A stretch of 64,000 nucleotides of DNA from Bacteroidales bacterium. Its GTDB lineage: Bacteria; Bacteroidota; Bacteroidia; Bacteroidales; UBA932. The stretch's first letter is position 1. Each line of letters opens with the position of its first letter. The stretch is taken from assembly GCA_024693285.1 (NCBI GenBank), contig JAILLE010000031.1, positions 1 to 64,000 of the forward strand, in the 5' to 3' direction. Below are positions 16,421 to 25,314 of the stretch, in pieces. Under the pieces are notes generated by a model. That model had not been told where the DNA came from and ran no database searches. It saw only the letters and a program-made list of their open reading frames with translations. Both the position numbers and the translations under genes were made by a program.

Positions 16421-18875
16421 CTTGCAGATCCTCGTCCGCTGATGAGGATCCGACCATGATCGTGAATTCACCTGGCTCGACGCTCCAGCGGTTTTCGGCA
16501 CCGAAGCATTGGAGCATTTCGGGGGTGATGTCGAAGGTCACGGTGGCGCTTTCGCCGTTCTTAAGGAATATGCGTTTGAAAGCCTTCAGTTCCTTTACCG
16601 GCCTGGTCACCGACGCGTATTCGTCCCTGATATACAACTGCACCACTTCTGCACCATCGTAAGGTCCTTCGTTAGTGACGGTGATGCTAACCGTAGCCAG
16701 AGCGTCTAAGGCAGGCTCTGCCAGTCCGGACGTCTCGCTTCGCTCGACCCCACCACCGACTTCGTCGGCGGTCCCCCCTCTTGCGTGACGAGGGCGTCCA
16801 CGGTCCGGACTTGCCAGACCTGCCTTAGACGCCTCGTTATGCTCCGGAGCAGCCTCCGGGCTTAGGCCGTACTCAGCCGCAGCGGAGCGAGGATGGACGC
16901 GGCCGGGCCCGGACGGCTGGCCGGAGAACAATGAAGGATTTGAATAAACAAAGTTACTGTAGGAGAGGCCGAAGCCGAAGGGCCAAAGAGGGCCGGTCTC
17001 GTTGGTGGCGAAGAGGCGGGAATATTGTGAGTGCTTGTGGTTGTAGACTGTCGGGACTTGACCGACGCTACGGGGCATGGTCACAGGCAGCTTGCCGGAC
17101 GGATTTACTTTACCCGAAAGCACTTCAGCTACCGCTTGGCCTCCCATCTGCCCAGGCTCCCAAACATTCACGATCGCATCCACATTCTCCTTCGCCCAGG
17201 CAAGGCTGTTGGCTCTTCCGGTCATCAGTACAAGTATGGTAGGCTTGCCAGTAGAAGCCACAGCCTCAAGTAGATCCTCTTGCATTCCAGGGAGATCCAG
17301 ATCGTCTCGGTCGCAGTTCTCTCCGCAAGTGCGTCCGAAGGCTGAATATCTTTGCGAATTCTCTCCTGCTACGATTATGCAGACATCTGCGGCAGAGGCC
17401 TTATGACGGGCGGCCGCTATTCCTTTCTCATTGATGTTCGAGATCATTCCGCCGAAACACATAGTGTCGATCATCGCTTTAGGGAACTCGGCCTTGATGC
17501 CCTTCAACACCGTCACTACCAGGGAGTCCGGTTGTGGAGCGGCCCAATCGCCAAGGATCGTCTGACTGTCCGCATTCGGCCCCACGACGAATATTCGTCT
17601 GACGACGTCAAGCGGCAGTATTCCGTTATTCTTGAGGAGGACGATACTTTCCTGGGCGGCGGCGAGAGCGGTTTGGCGATGAGCCTCGGCATTCTCTAGA
17701 GGCGCCATGGACGGCATTGGAGCCTCGAACAGGCCAACGGCGAACTTCATCTCCAGAATCTTGCCTACAGCCTCATCGATGCGCCTCATTGGTATCCTGC
17801 CAGATTTGACGGCACCGATCACAGCCTCGAAATAATTGTCGCCCTGCATGTGCATGTCGATTCCAGCCTCGACCGAACGGATGAACGCCTCTGTTGAATC
17901 CGGAGCCCAGTGGTGCATCGCATGCAGCCTTTCGATATCCATCCAATCGCTGACCACAAAGCCGTCGAAACCAAGTTCGTCACGAAGCAAATCCTTTAAT
18001 AACCATCTATTTCCGTGGCAGGGAATTCCATTGACCTCGTTGTGGGCAGCCATCACGGTACCCACATGGGCATCTTGGACTGCGGCTATAAAGGGAGGGA
18101 GATATATTTCCCGAAGCTGTCTTTCAGATAGATCCATCGGTGCGGCATTCAAACCTCCGAAGGGTTCTCCGCCCGCGATCAGATGCTTGGCGCAAGCGAT
18201 GACATGACCCTCGTCAAAATTCCTGGCCCTACCTTGGAGCCCCCAGATGGAATACTTTCCCATCTCTGTCACAAGGAACGGATCCTCTCCGAATGTCTCT
18301 CCCATCCTTCCCCAACGAGCGTCTCGAGCCACGTCAAGATTCGGGGCGAAAGTCCAGTAAAGACCCTTTTGACGCATTTCCTGGGCGGTTTCGGTCCCGA
18401 TCTTCTCGACTATTTCCGGGTCAAAGGATGAAGCGAGATTGATACTTGTCGGGTAGATGGTACAACCTTCTATCAAGGCGTTTCCGTGGATGGCGTCAAT
18501 GCCTATGAGAAGCGGAATTCCCAAGCGGCTTTCCTTGGCAAGTTCCTGAAGGGCAATCGCCTCTTTGGTGGTCATGCAATGAAGGAAGGAGCCGACCTCT
18601 CCTCGACGGATCTTGTCGGCGAGGTCCTTGTTGCCCAGGTTCTCGTCAGTGGCATCTATGTTTTTGTAGGGCGAGCCTTGTCCCGGAGGGACGTAGCAGG
18701 GAGCCACATATTGGCACATCTGTCCGACCTTCTCCTCCAAGGTCATTTCTCTCAGTAGCAGCTTGGCCCTGTCAGAAGCTGGTAACGACGTGTCCCTCCA
18801 GTCTTCCTTTCCGCAAGAAGCAAGACTTGCCAACAAAAGAAGAAGGATCGTAAATCTCTTTATATTATTTCTCAT
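16395..18875 (-). CDS. GH3 beta-glycosidase lipoprotein with large intragenic repeat insertion
   Basis: 826 residues. Signal FTILLLLLASLASC makes it a lipoprotein. The GH3 N-terminal barrel has RLGIPLLIGIDAIHGN, NLDVARDARWGRMGETFGED, KHLIAGG and the nucleophile motif VVSDWMD (Asp310). The GH3 C-terminal domain follows (IVLLKNNGILPLD, VVGPNAD), then a fibronectin-III-like domain (VSITVTNEGPYDGAEVVQLY). Between the last two, residues about 650-725 are a low-complexity Gly/Ala/Pro/Arg/Glu insert encoded by two palindromic repeats and absent from normal family members, which have a short linker here. Likely a beta-glucosidase, beta-xylosidase or similar exo-enzyme. It overlaps the metallophosphoesterase stop by 4 bp and is the last gene of the leftward operon. 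Confidence 0.9.
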   Translation of the reverse strand: MRNNIKRFTILLLLLASLASCGKEDWRDTSLPASDRAKLLLREMTLEEKVGQMCQYVAPCYVPPGQGSPYKNIDATDENLGNKDLADKIRRGEVGSFLHCMTTKEAIALQELAKESRLGIPLLIGIDAIHGNALIEGCTIYPTSINLASSFDPEIVEKIGTETAQEMRQKGLYWTFAPNLDVARDARWGRMGETFGEDPFLVTEMGKYSIWGLQGRARNFDEGHVIACAKHLIAGGEPFGGLNAAPMDLSERQLREIYLPPFIAAVQDAHVGTVMAAHNEVNGIPCHGNRWLLKDLLRDELGFDGFVVSDWMDIERLHAMHHWAPDSTEAFIRSVEAGIDMHMQGDNYFEAVIGAVKSGRIPMRRIDEAVGKILEMKFAVGLFEAPMPSMAPLENAEAHRQTALAAAQESIVLLKNNGILPLDVVRRIFVVGPNADSQTILGDWAAPQPDSLVVTVLKGIKAEFPKAMIDTMCFGGMISNINEKGIAAARHKASAADVCIIVAGENSQRYSAFGRTCGENCDRDDLDLPGMQEDLLEAVASTGKPTILVLMTGRANSLAWAKENVDAIVNVWEPGQMGGQAVAEVLSGKVNPSGKLPVTMPRSVGQVPTVYNHKHSQYSRLFATNETGPLWPFGFGLSYSNFVYSNPSLFSGQPSGPGRVHPRSAAAEYGLSPEAAPEHNEASKAGLASPDRGRPRHARGGTADEVGGGVERSETSGLAEPALDALATVSITVTNEGPYDGAEVVQLYIRDEYASVTRPVKELKAFKRIFLKNGESATVTFDITPEMLQCFGAENRWSVEPGEFTIMVGSSSADEDLQAISYVVEG
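16702..16832. repeat. MITE-like inverted-repeat module inside GH3
   Basis: Terminal inverted repeats of 30 bp (16702-16731 and 16803-16832) match at 25 of 30 positions, with the outer 14 identical. The interior holds small hairpins: CCGAC-TTC-GTCGG at 16756-16768 and CCCTC with GAGGG at 16776-16794. No transposase is encoded, so any movement would need help in trans. Read on the minus strand it stays open and supplies about 44 residues to GH3. Confidence 0.75.
16842..16926. repeat. Palindrome-bounded intragenic repeat, copy 2 (in GH3)
   Basis: An 85 bp block bounded by inverted arms 16842-16861 and 16907-16926. It shares a 25 bp core (16860-16884) and a 16 bp core (16893-16908) with the GH95 copy. 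The inner stem pairs differ between the two copies in a compensating way: GH95 has CGAGC with GCTCG, GH3 has CGGGC with GCCCG. The repeat runs in the same plus-strand direction in both genes, hence sense in GH95 and antisense in GH3, so two different peptides are encoded. It lies 9 bp from the other GH3 module. Confidence 0.8.
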
Positions 18876-19981
18876 TTTTCCTTAGGCTCTTTATGTGCCC
18901 TGAAATTGGCTGACATCGGGGGATCCAGGAACACTTTGTTCTCTATTTCTCCGGAATTAAGCCGGACACAAGTCGTGAAACCTCTCTGCCCGGAGGTGAA
19001 CTCGAATACCCTCGCCCCATTGGGCTTGAGGTCGTTGTAGACGGTGTCGCAGCCACTGAAACGGCCATAGATGAGCATTACTCCCATGTACTGCATCACG
19101 AAGTCATTATTGTGCTCATGGCCGCAGACAATAGCCTGGATGTCGCCGTTCAGTTTCATGGCTTGGAATAGCCCCGAGTTCAGTTTAGAGCAGCCGATAT
19201 GTTCTCCCATATGGCCTATGAATGTCCATCCGTCGTTTCCGGCCAGCCTTAAGCTGTAGTCGAATTCCGCAGGTGGGATATGGAAGAAAGCGAGTGAATG
19301 GACTGGTTTTCCACCGTTCTTCGCGGTGAATTCCTTGCTGTAGGAATCGTACCATTCAATCTGGTCCGCATGGACGTTGTCGTAGCCACCACCATCAACC
19401 TCAATCGAACGTCCGGAATCGAAGAGATACAGCACCCGGTCAACACCTCCCTGTCCGGAAAGAGTGATAACATCGTTGGTGGCCTTTGAGATGCCTTTGT
19501 CCGCCGGGGTATTGATATTATATGGTATCGTACGGATAACATCCAGAACCTCGGTCCTGGTCAGGCCGAACTCACTATCGTGGTTGCCCAAGGCTACAGC
19601 GAATGGAATCTTGTGGTCCGCGATGATCCCAAGGATCTTACGAAGACTTTCCTCGGCCGGACGGCCGAAAATGACATCACCAGTGTGTATTACCAGGTCC
19701 GGTTTCTCGATTTGGAGCATTTTGTCCACGTTCTCATAGGCTCTCTCACTTCTTTGATCGCCAAAAACCACATGAGTGTCCGTCAGTTGGAGAACCTTGA
19801 ATGAACCATCGGAGTTATACTTGAAATCCCTTGCGATACCAGAGCCCTTTCTGGGTGAGGGGTAACTGGATGCGGGGTGACTATCCTTCATTTTCGCCGT
19901 AGCGCTCACTCCTGGGATCACCATCGCTGAGCCGGCGGCCATGACCATAGCCGAATCTTTTATAAAGTCTCTTCTGTCCAT
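18872..19981 (-). CDS. Exported calcineurin-like metallophosphoesterase
   Basis: 369 residues. The N-terminus MDRRDFIKDSAMVMAAGSAM resembles a twin-arginine signal. Metal-binding motifs in order are LQLTDTHVVFGD (D-x-H), IHTGDVIFG (GD), ALGNHDSEFG (GNHD), a His in FFHIPP, and VCGHEHNND (GHxH). The family includes purple acid phosphatase-like and PUL-associated phosphatases that release phosphate from organic esters. It sits between GH31 (23 bp upstream) and GH3 (4 bp overlap), so it is expected to act on the same glycan or on phosphorylated sugars from it. The exact substrate is unknown. Confidence 0.85.
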   Translation of the reverse strand: MDRRDFIKDSAMVMAAGSAMVIPGVSATAKMKDSHPASSYPSPRKGSGIARDFKYNSDGSFKVLQLTDTHVVFGDQRSERAYENVDKMLQIEKPDLVIHTGDVIFGRPAEESLRKILGIIADHKIPFAVALGNHDSEFGLTRTEVLDVIRTIPYNINTPADKGISKATNDVITLSGQGGVDRVLYLFDSGRSIEVDGGGYDNVHADQIEWYDSYSKEFTAKNGGKPVHSLAFFHIPPAEFDYSLRLAGNDGWTFIGHMGEHIGCSKLNSGLFQAMKLNGDIQAIVCGHEHNNDFVMQYMGVMLIYGRFSGCDTVYNDLKPNGARVFEFTSGQRGFTTCVRLNSGEIENKVFLDPPMSANFRAHKEPKEK

Positions 19982-20004
19982 ATCAAAAACTGTTAGCGAT
20001 ATGA

Positions 20005-22377
20005 TTACAAAACATCTATGACTATCTTTTCAGAAACGGCGGTTCGGGGGAGCGAGAAGCGGATCATTCCGCCTATGAAGGTCCAGTCCTTCAGTTCCTT
20101 ACCACCAACGAGCACTTTTGTCGCCTTGCCATCATTCTGGATAGCGAAAGAATACTCACGAGTTGAAGGCATGCCCTCGAAGCTGCCCTTCACGGGATTG
20201 ACGATGATCTTCGAGACACCACCTTTCTCATGGCATTCCACAAGTGTCTTAGCGATAGCACCCTTCTCATAACCATAGCTCTCACCATCGTCGTCCATCA
20301 TAGTGAACTCGGAATCCCCACAAGGATAGATATTCAAAGTCACTTTCTTGAACGGGCGGGCTCCAAGATAGGAAACATCTCCCTGTGAGGGGATTATGGC
20401 TCCTTCGCGGATGAAAAGCAAGCCGGCCCTGTCGGCGGGATAATCCCTAGTGAAAGTCTCACCCTTGCTGACAATCCTCTCCCCGGTCCATGCGTCTGTC
20501 CAGGTGCCCTTAGGGAGATATATCTCATTTGTGAATATTCCCACGCAGAACCAGGGACCGAACATGTACTGATAGGTCATGTCGTCGCAGGTCCTGTCTT
20601 CAGGGAAGGTCAACGGCATCGAACGGACGATTGGCATGCCGTCCTGTGTGGCCTCCAGCGCCATTGAGTAGATGTACGGGGCGAGGGAGTAGCGTAGCTT
20701 GACATAGAAGCGGTAGATGTCCTGCTCGGGCTTGTCGTAATAGAAGGGCTGCATCATTGAGAACCAGCTGTTGATCTGTACCCAAGGCAGGAACAGGCCG
20801 AAATGGAGCGAAGGCATCTCGAGTTCCCGGGGAACGCTCATCACGTCGCAGGAAGTGTTGAGGAATCCGCTCATTCCGAGGTTGAGCTGGTCGTAGAGGG
20901 CGGTCTTTCCTCCACCGTTGTCGCCTGAAGTTGATGCTGTCCAATGCTGCGTTCCTGACCAGCCGCCGCAGTAGTGGTGCCAGGTGCGCTTTCCATTGTA
21001 GTTCCTTCCGAGTTCGGCCATCTGCTTTGGAAGCAGGACCTGGTTGAGGTTATGCATGACCATGTCAGTCTGTCCATTGTAATATGGCCAATCGGGATGG
21101 TTGTCAATGGTGCGGGCCGGATCCAGTTTAAAGCCCTGGACCCCCTGGTCCATGAAATTCTTCAAGTGGTCCATCCAGTGTTCCTGGCCGGAAGTGTCCC
21201 GGCCTTCCTTAAGAGCGACAATATCTTCCTCCACAAGGCTCAGGTCATATTCCTCGCAGAGCCATAGGCCGAGGTGGAAGCCCATCGAGCGGAGCTTTCC
21301 GATAAAGAGCCTGTGGTGGAGCTGTTTTGGGTATTGGTCTTGCACCCAGTATGGTTCTGGGGAGAAACGGTCGTAATTCCAGCGCTTTTGGGTGGAGAAA
21401 TCATAGCGTTTCGCCATCCACTGCGGCTCCAGCCAGAAAACGTCACAGGGGACATCTATTTGGCGGAACATCGCCGCGTCGTGGAGTATGTCGAATTGTT
21501 CCTCTCGCATATTCGGGCCGAAGCAAAGGCCGTAGGCCCACTTCGGAAGCACATAGGTGCGTCCGGTGACTGTGGTGTACGCGTTCAGTATGGATGGCAT
21601 ATCGGGGCCTGCCATAAGGAAGAAATCGGCCTCGTCATAGGCGTTGACAATATTGAAAAGGTCCTTGTCCACGGTGCCTATGTCGAAGAAGCTCTTTCTG
21701 GTGGTATTGTCGTATATTCCCCAGCCTCTCGAGCTCATCATGAAGGGCATTGGAATCTCGGTGTGCTGGTAGGTAACCCACATTCTGAGGAGCTCGCCCC
21801 GGTGCTGGATATGGTCCCGGCTGGTGCTGCCTCCGCCATAGAAACGCTCTCCGTCCTCCATTTTGATGGAGATGGCGCAGATTTCCATCGCTCCCGGAAT
21901 CTCCCTCTTGTCCATTTTGGCGAATTCCTTGTCATCCCCGATGATTCCGCCGCCGTTGCTGACCACGTTGAGGTCCTCCCATTTCTTGTTGATGGTTTCT
22001 CTCAGGGTGCCGCAAAGCTTATTCTTGTTGTCAAGAAGTTTCACTTCCCTGATGACCGGGTTACCTTTCGCGTCCTTGAGGGTGATGACTCCTGTTTTCT
22101 TATTGACTGTCAATGAATATCCTTTCGTGCTTACTGTCCAGTCGTTGCCTTTGGTGGACTCGGTGGTTTTCACGGGTGCCCAGTCGGTCTTGATGCAGCC
22201 GTAGCGTTCCATCAACGATTCCTCGAACTCCTTCCTTGGGCTGATCCTTATCCGGAATATCCCATCGTCGCACACGTCCACCCGGACGTTATGTCCATCG
22301 CTTAACTTGACGTCCGCTCCGGCGGAAGCCGCGAAATTGATGACCATAAAGGCCAAGATTAGTAGTATTCGTTTCAT
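20005..22377 (-). CDS. GH31 alpha-glycosidase
   Basis: 790 residues with signal peptide MKRILLILAFMVINFAASAGA. An N-terminal beta-sandwich (about 22-260) precedes the (beta/alpha)8 barrel with FWLEPQWMAKRYDF, LGLWLCEEYDLS, and GFKLDPARTIDNH, where Asp419 is the predicted nucleophile; Asp486 in STSGDNGGG is the predicted acid/base. A distal beta domain with the RAGLLFIREGAIIP motif ends the protein. GH31 covers alpha-glucosidases, alpha-xylosidases and alpha-galactosidases; I cannot fix the specificity. It lies in a tight leftward operon between the CxxCH lipoprotein (3 bp) and the metallophosphoesterase. Confidence 0.9.
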   Translation of the reverse strand: MKRILLILAFMVINFAASAGADVKLSDGHNVRVDVCDDGIFRIRISPRKEFEESLMERYGCIKTDWAPVKTTESTKGNDWTVSTKGYSLTVNKKTGVITLKDAKGNPVIREVKLLDNKNKLCGTLRETINKKWEDLNVVSNGGGIIGDDKEFAKMDKREIPGAMEICAISIKMEDGERFYGGGSTSRDHIQHRGELLRMWVTYQHTEIPMPFMMSSRGWGIYDNTTRKSFFDIGTVDKDLFNIVNAYDEADFFLMAGPDMPSILNAYTTVTGRTYVLPKWAYGLCFGPNMREEQFDILHDAAMFRQIDVPCDVFWLEPQWMAKRYDFSTQKRWNYDRFSPEPYWVQDQYPKQLHHRLFIGKLRSMGFHLGLWLCEEYDLSLVEEDIVALKEGRDTSGQEHWMDHLKNFMDQGVQGFKLDPARTIDNHPDWPYYNGQTDMVMHNLNQVLLPKQMAELGRNYNGKRTWHHYCGGWSGTQHWTASTSGDNGGGKTALYDQLNLGMSGFLNTSCDVMSVPRELEMPSLHFGLFLPWVQINSWFSMMQPFYYDKPEQDIYRFYVKLRYSLAPYIYSMALEATQDGMPIVRSMPLTFPEDRTCDDMTYQYMFGPWFCVGIFTNEIYLPKGTWTDAWTGERIVSKGETFTRDYPADRAGLLFIREGAIIPSQGDVSYLGARPFKKVTLNIYPCGDSEFTMMDDDGESYGYEKGAIAKTLVECHEKGGVSKIIVNPVKGSFEGMPSTREYSFAIQNDGKATKVLVGGKELKDWTFIGGMIRFSLPRTAVSEKIVIDVL

Positions 22378-22380
22378 ATC

Positions 22381-23838
22381 TTAATGATTTTCAATAAAAG
22401 AGACATCTGTTCCAGGATCATTCTTGGCTATCCGGGCCATCTCATCTTTATCGAATGTGACAGGTCCGGTTATGAACTCAGGGACATTGTAGGATTTCAT
22501 CAATTCCTTGTCATGATTGGTGCTCTTCTGCGGCATAAGGAAAGGCTTTGACGCGTTCCCGTTCTCGTCTATGTGGGCTATAAACAATCTTGAATACAGC
22601 CCGTCCAATCTCCGGCTCGCCCAGATAATCCATCGGCTGTTCCCGCTCCAGGAATGATAGCTGTCCGCATCTGGACCGTTAATCGCATCCAGAGTGTGGA
22701 ATGAGCCGTCTTTCAGATCAATCATCCTCAATTCGGAGTCTTTGTGCCAGATGGCGAAACATCCATATTCCGTCTCCGCGAACAGAAGGAATCTGCCGTC
22801 GGGGGAAATCCTTGGGAAGGTGGCGTCCAGACCGGTCTTGCCAGCGTTATACAAAGTGTCGACCTTGTCTCCAAAAGAGAAAGTCTCAGGGTTGAACGGA
22901 ATGGAACAGATACTGTATCTGACATCTTTGTAGCCCTGGGGCATCGAGGTTTGCTTGGAGGAACAGTAATATAGAGTCTTCCCATCCGGAGAGAAAGAAG
23001 GGAAGGTCTCCATACGTGTTGTGTCCGTCAGAAGGCTGGTGGTAGAGATCTGTTTATTGTTGACATCGTAGACCACCACATCTGACTTGTAGTCATATAC
23101 TTCTATCCGGTTAGGGTTAGTGGAATGGAAAAACTGGGCTATATCGTTGACAGAGAACGCTATATAGTCACCAGAGGGATGCCAGTACGGATACACCAAG
23201 GCCGAGATGGTCTGAGGTGTCTTCGTGTTGAGTTTCTCGATCGCTCCGTCTTTCCATACGTAGGTGCCGCCATTGCTGGCTCGCATGTGGAACATCATGG
23301 TTCCAGGATCGCGGGTCTTGAATGAATGGCAGTTCATGCAGTTGCGGTCTGTCTTGTCATTCGTGAAGATCGGGGTCTCTGAGAAATCCTCAAGACAACG
23401 CTGATATATTCCCAGACTGTTCCATGTCTCATAGCCGGGATCTATAAGGCGGTAGGCGACGTAAGGATCGATCTTGTCTTCAGACACGAATATTGAAAAA
23501 GGCTTTTTGGCCACATACTTGCCGCTCGTTTTAATGGCCACAGTCACAGTTATTTCCGAGCCGGGTGCCGCAAGTTCGCGCCAACTGTTTTCAGGTATGC
23601 TGAACTCACCATTTTTGGATTCTAGAGTCAGTTTCTTTCCGTCGTTCTCAAATATGGCGACACCTTTCGTTCCTTCTTTAAGTGAGAAGTTCAAAGGAGC
23701 GATATTCGGAGGAACAGTGACCTCTTTATAATCCGGGAAGATGTCCGCTTCGGCCGCGTCAGGGGTGGATTCCACCGCAGGATCGCAGGAGGCCAATATC
23801 AAAGCCATGAGGCAGAGCATCTTCCAGGGGTATCTCAT
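22381..23838 (-). CDS. TolB/PD40-like propeller lipoprotein with a CxxCH heme-c motif
   Basis: 485 residues. The signal MRYPWKMLCLMALILASC has a lipobox at Cys18. Residues about 35-120 look like a beta-sandwich, followed by TDRNCMNCHSFKT with a single c-type heme motif C167-M-N-C170-H171. Residues about 190-440 are propeller blades of the PD40 kind (FPSFSPDGKTLYY, FPRISPDGRFLLFAE). It likely sits at the envelope. I recall Bacteroidetes proteins of this build paired with DUF6057 proteins; here the pair is separated only by GH28. Role unknown: sensing or tethering is as likely as redox chemistry, and heme attachment is only predicted from the motif. Confidence 0.7.
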   Translation of the reverse strand: MRYPWKMLCLMALILASCDPAVESTPDAAEADIFPDYKEVTVPPNIAPLNFSLKEGTKGVAIFENDGKKLTLESKNGEFSIPENSWRELAAPGSEITVTVAIKTSGKYVAKKPFSIFVSEDKIDPYVAYRLIDPGYETWNSLGIYQRCLEDFSETPIFTNDKTDRNCMNCHSFKTRDPGTMMFHMRASNGGTYVWKDGAIEKLNTKTPQTISALVYPYWHPSGDYIAFSVNDIAQFFHSTNPNRIEVYDYKSDVVVYDVNNKQISTTSLLTDTTRMETFPSFSPDGKTLYYCSSKQTSMPQGYKDVRYSICSIPFNPETFSFGDKVDTLYNAGKTGLDATFPRISPDGRFLLFAETEYGCFAIWHKDSELRMIDLKDGSFHTLDAINGPDADSYHSWSGNSRWIIWASRRLDGLYSRLFIAHIDENGNASKPFLMPQKSTNHDKELMKSYNVPEFITGPVTFDKDEMARIAKNDPGTDVSFIENH

Positions 23839-23850
23839 CTTTTTCCGGTT

Positions 23851-25314
23851 TTATTTGACGTTACGTTTGACAATTTGTTTTTTACCCTTACTCCCAGGTT
23901 CTTCCGTCTTGAGGTCTTTGATTACCAAGCCATCCACATCGTCGGCCACGACGGCGGGGCGGTAATCCTTGGCTTCGGCCACAAGGCGTACATTGTCAAG
24001 AGTGATTCCCTTGGCGTGGCGGATGAATAGACCCCATGCCGGAAGTTCCTTGAACTGAGAGAATTCGGGATAGGTGTCAATCATCTCGGGGATGCTGTCC
24101 AATTCCTCAGGAGATGTGCCGCGATAGGCGTAGAGCTTATTGCCACCCCCCGGATAGATGATCTCCACGTTCTTCAAGGTTACATTCTCGATAGGCAGGT
24201 CAGGAATACCGACGATTCCGGAGGGAGAAACATTCCTTGGAAGGTCCTCGATAGGGCCCTCGTAGCTGTAGCCGGCGTCGGCTTTTCCCAGCGGGACTTG
24301 CACTTTTATGTTGGAGAGAGTAATATTCTTAAGGTAACCCATTTTGCCGTTATTCCAGCGGATTCCGGTACGGAGATAAATCGCGTTGCTGGTGTTGACC
24401 GCCTCGAGGCCATCAACAAGAATATTTTCGATCTCGCCACCGTCAACGGATTGGATGGTGATCGCGGAGCGGTGGGTGTCGTAGACTTTGTTGTTGATCA
24501 GCCGGATATTCTTGAAGCCTCCTCTTGAAACGGTTCCGAATTTGATAGCGCTGGCGCTGGAACGAGCCACGCAGTTCCTTACTTCTATGTCCTCGCAAAG
24601 ATGGGCGGCCGAATGGGACTTAAAGCAGATAGCATCGTCGGAAGCATCTATGAATGAGTCTTTTATCAAGACGTGGCGGCAGTCCACGATGTCCAGGCCG
24701 TCATTGTTCCAATAGTTCTTGCTATCCATAAGTATCCCACTGATAGTGAGATGCTCGCACTGGTCGGTAACCAGGGTCCACTCGGCTGAATTACGAAGAT
24801 TGATACCCTCGATCTCTACATTATCACACTCGCGGAAGTAAATCAATTTCGGCCTCTTGGACACCCTGTCGTACTTGATGTCGTCCTTCAGGTTTCCAAG
24901 ATGAACTTGGTTCAGGAAATTAAGGGCGCAGTCGAAACCGCGGCCGTCGATTACACCCTTGCCTTTGACCGCTATGTTTTTCTGGCCTTTCGCAAGGAGA
25001 AGGCCGTAATTGCCTTCGACCATGTCATAATCATAGGGATTGAGTGAACCGACCAGCACGGCTCCTTCCAAGAGCCGTATCTCCACATTGTCTTTAAGGG
25101 ATATACTACCCGTGAGGTAGCGGCCGACAGAGAACTCCAATACTCCGCCGCCGTTCGCGCTTATGAAGTCGATGCCGGCTTGGATTGACCTTGTGTTGAG
25201 GGTGACTCCGTCGGATTTGATTCCGAAGGTAGAAGCCTTGTGAATTTGGGCTGACGCCGAAACTACTGTCATGAGTAGCGTCAGGGCAAGAAGAAAGATC
25301 TTTTTCATATTCAT
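23851..25314 (-). CDS. Divergent GH28 (polygalacturonase-like) parallel beta-helix enzyme
   Basis: 487 residues from the ATG at 25314, which overlaps the preceding gene stop as ATGA; a second ATG at 25308 gives almost the same signal (MKKIFLLALTLLMTVVSASAQ). The right-handed beta-helix shows GH28 marks NNDGLDIVDC and SFIDASDDAICFKSH (general acid Asp pair). At the place of the usual GHG motif it has SASAIKFGT, so the conserved His is missing, and the late RIK motif is not evident. This variant is common in Bacteroidetes GH28-like proteins and probably means a specificity other than plain polygalacturonan, such as rhamnogalacturonan or another uronic-acid linkage. It is exported. Confidence 0.8.
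   Translation of the reverse strand: MNMKKIFLLALTLLMTVVSASAQIHKASTFGIKSDGVTLNTRSIQAGIDFISANGGGVLEFSVGRYLTGSISLKDNVEIRLLEGAVLVGSLNPYDYDMVEGNYGLLLAKGQKNIAVKGKGVIDGRGFDCALNFLNQVHLGNLKDDIKYDRVSKRPKLIYFRECDNVEIEGINLRNSAEWTLVTDQCEHLTISGILMDSKNYWNNDGLDIVDCRHVLIKDSFIDASDDAICFKSHSAAHLCEDIEVRNCVARSSASAIKFGTVSRGGFKNIRLINNKVYDTHRSAITIQSVDGGEIENILVDGLEAVNTSNAIYLRTGIRWNNGKMGYLKNITLSNIKVQVPLGKADAGYSYEGPIEDLPRNVSPSGIVGIPDLPIENVTLKNVEIIYPGGGNKLYAYRGTSPEELDSIPEMIDTYPEFSQFKELPAWGLFIRHAKGITLDNVRLVAEAKDYRPAVVADDVDGLVIKDLKTEEPGSKGKKQIVKRNVK

Noticed and set aside
21274..22116. Long open frame opposite GH31
   Set aside because: Antisense shadow of a gene with clear catalytic motifs; no signal, domain or start context of its own.
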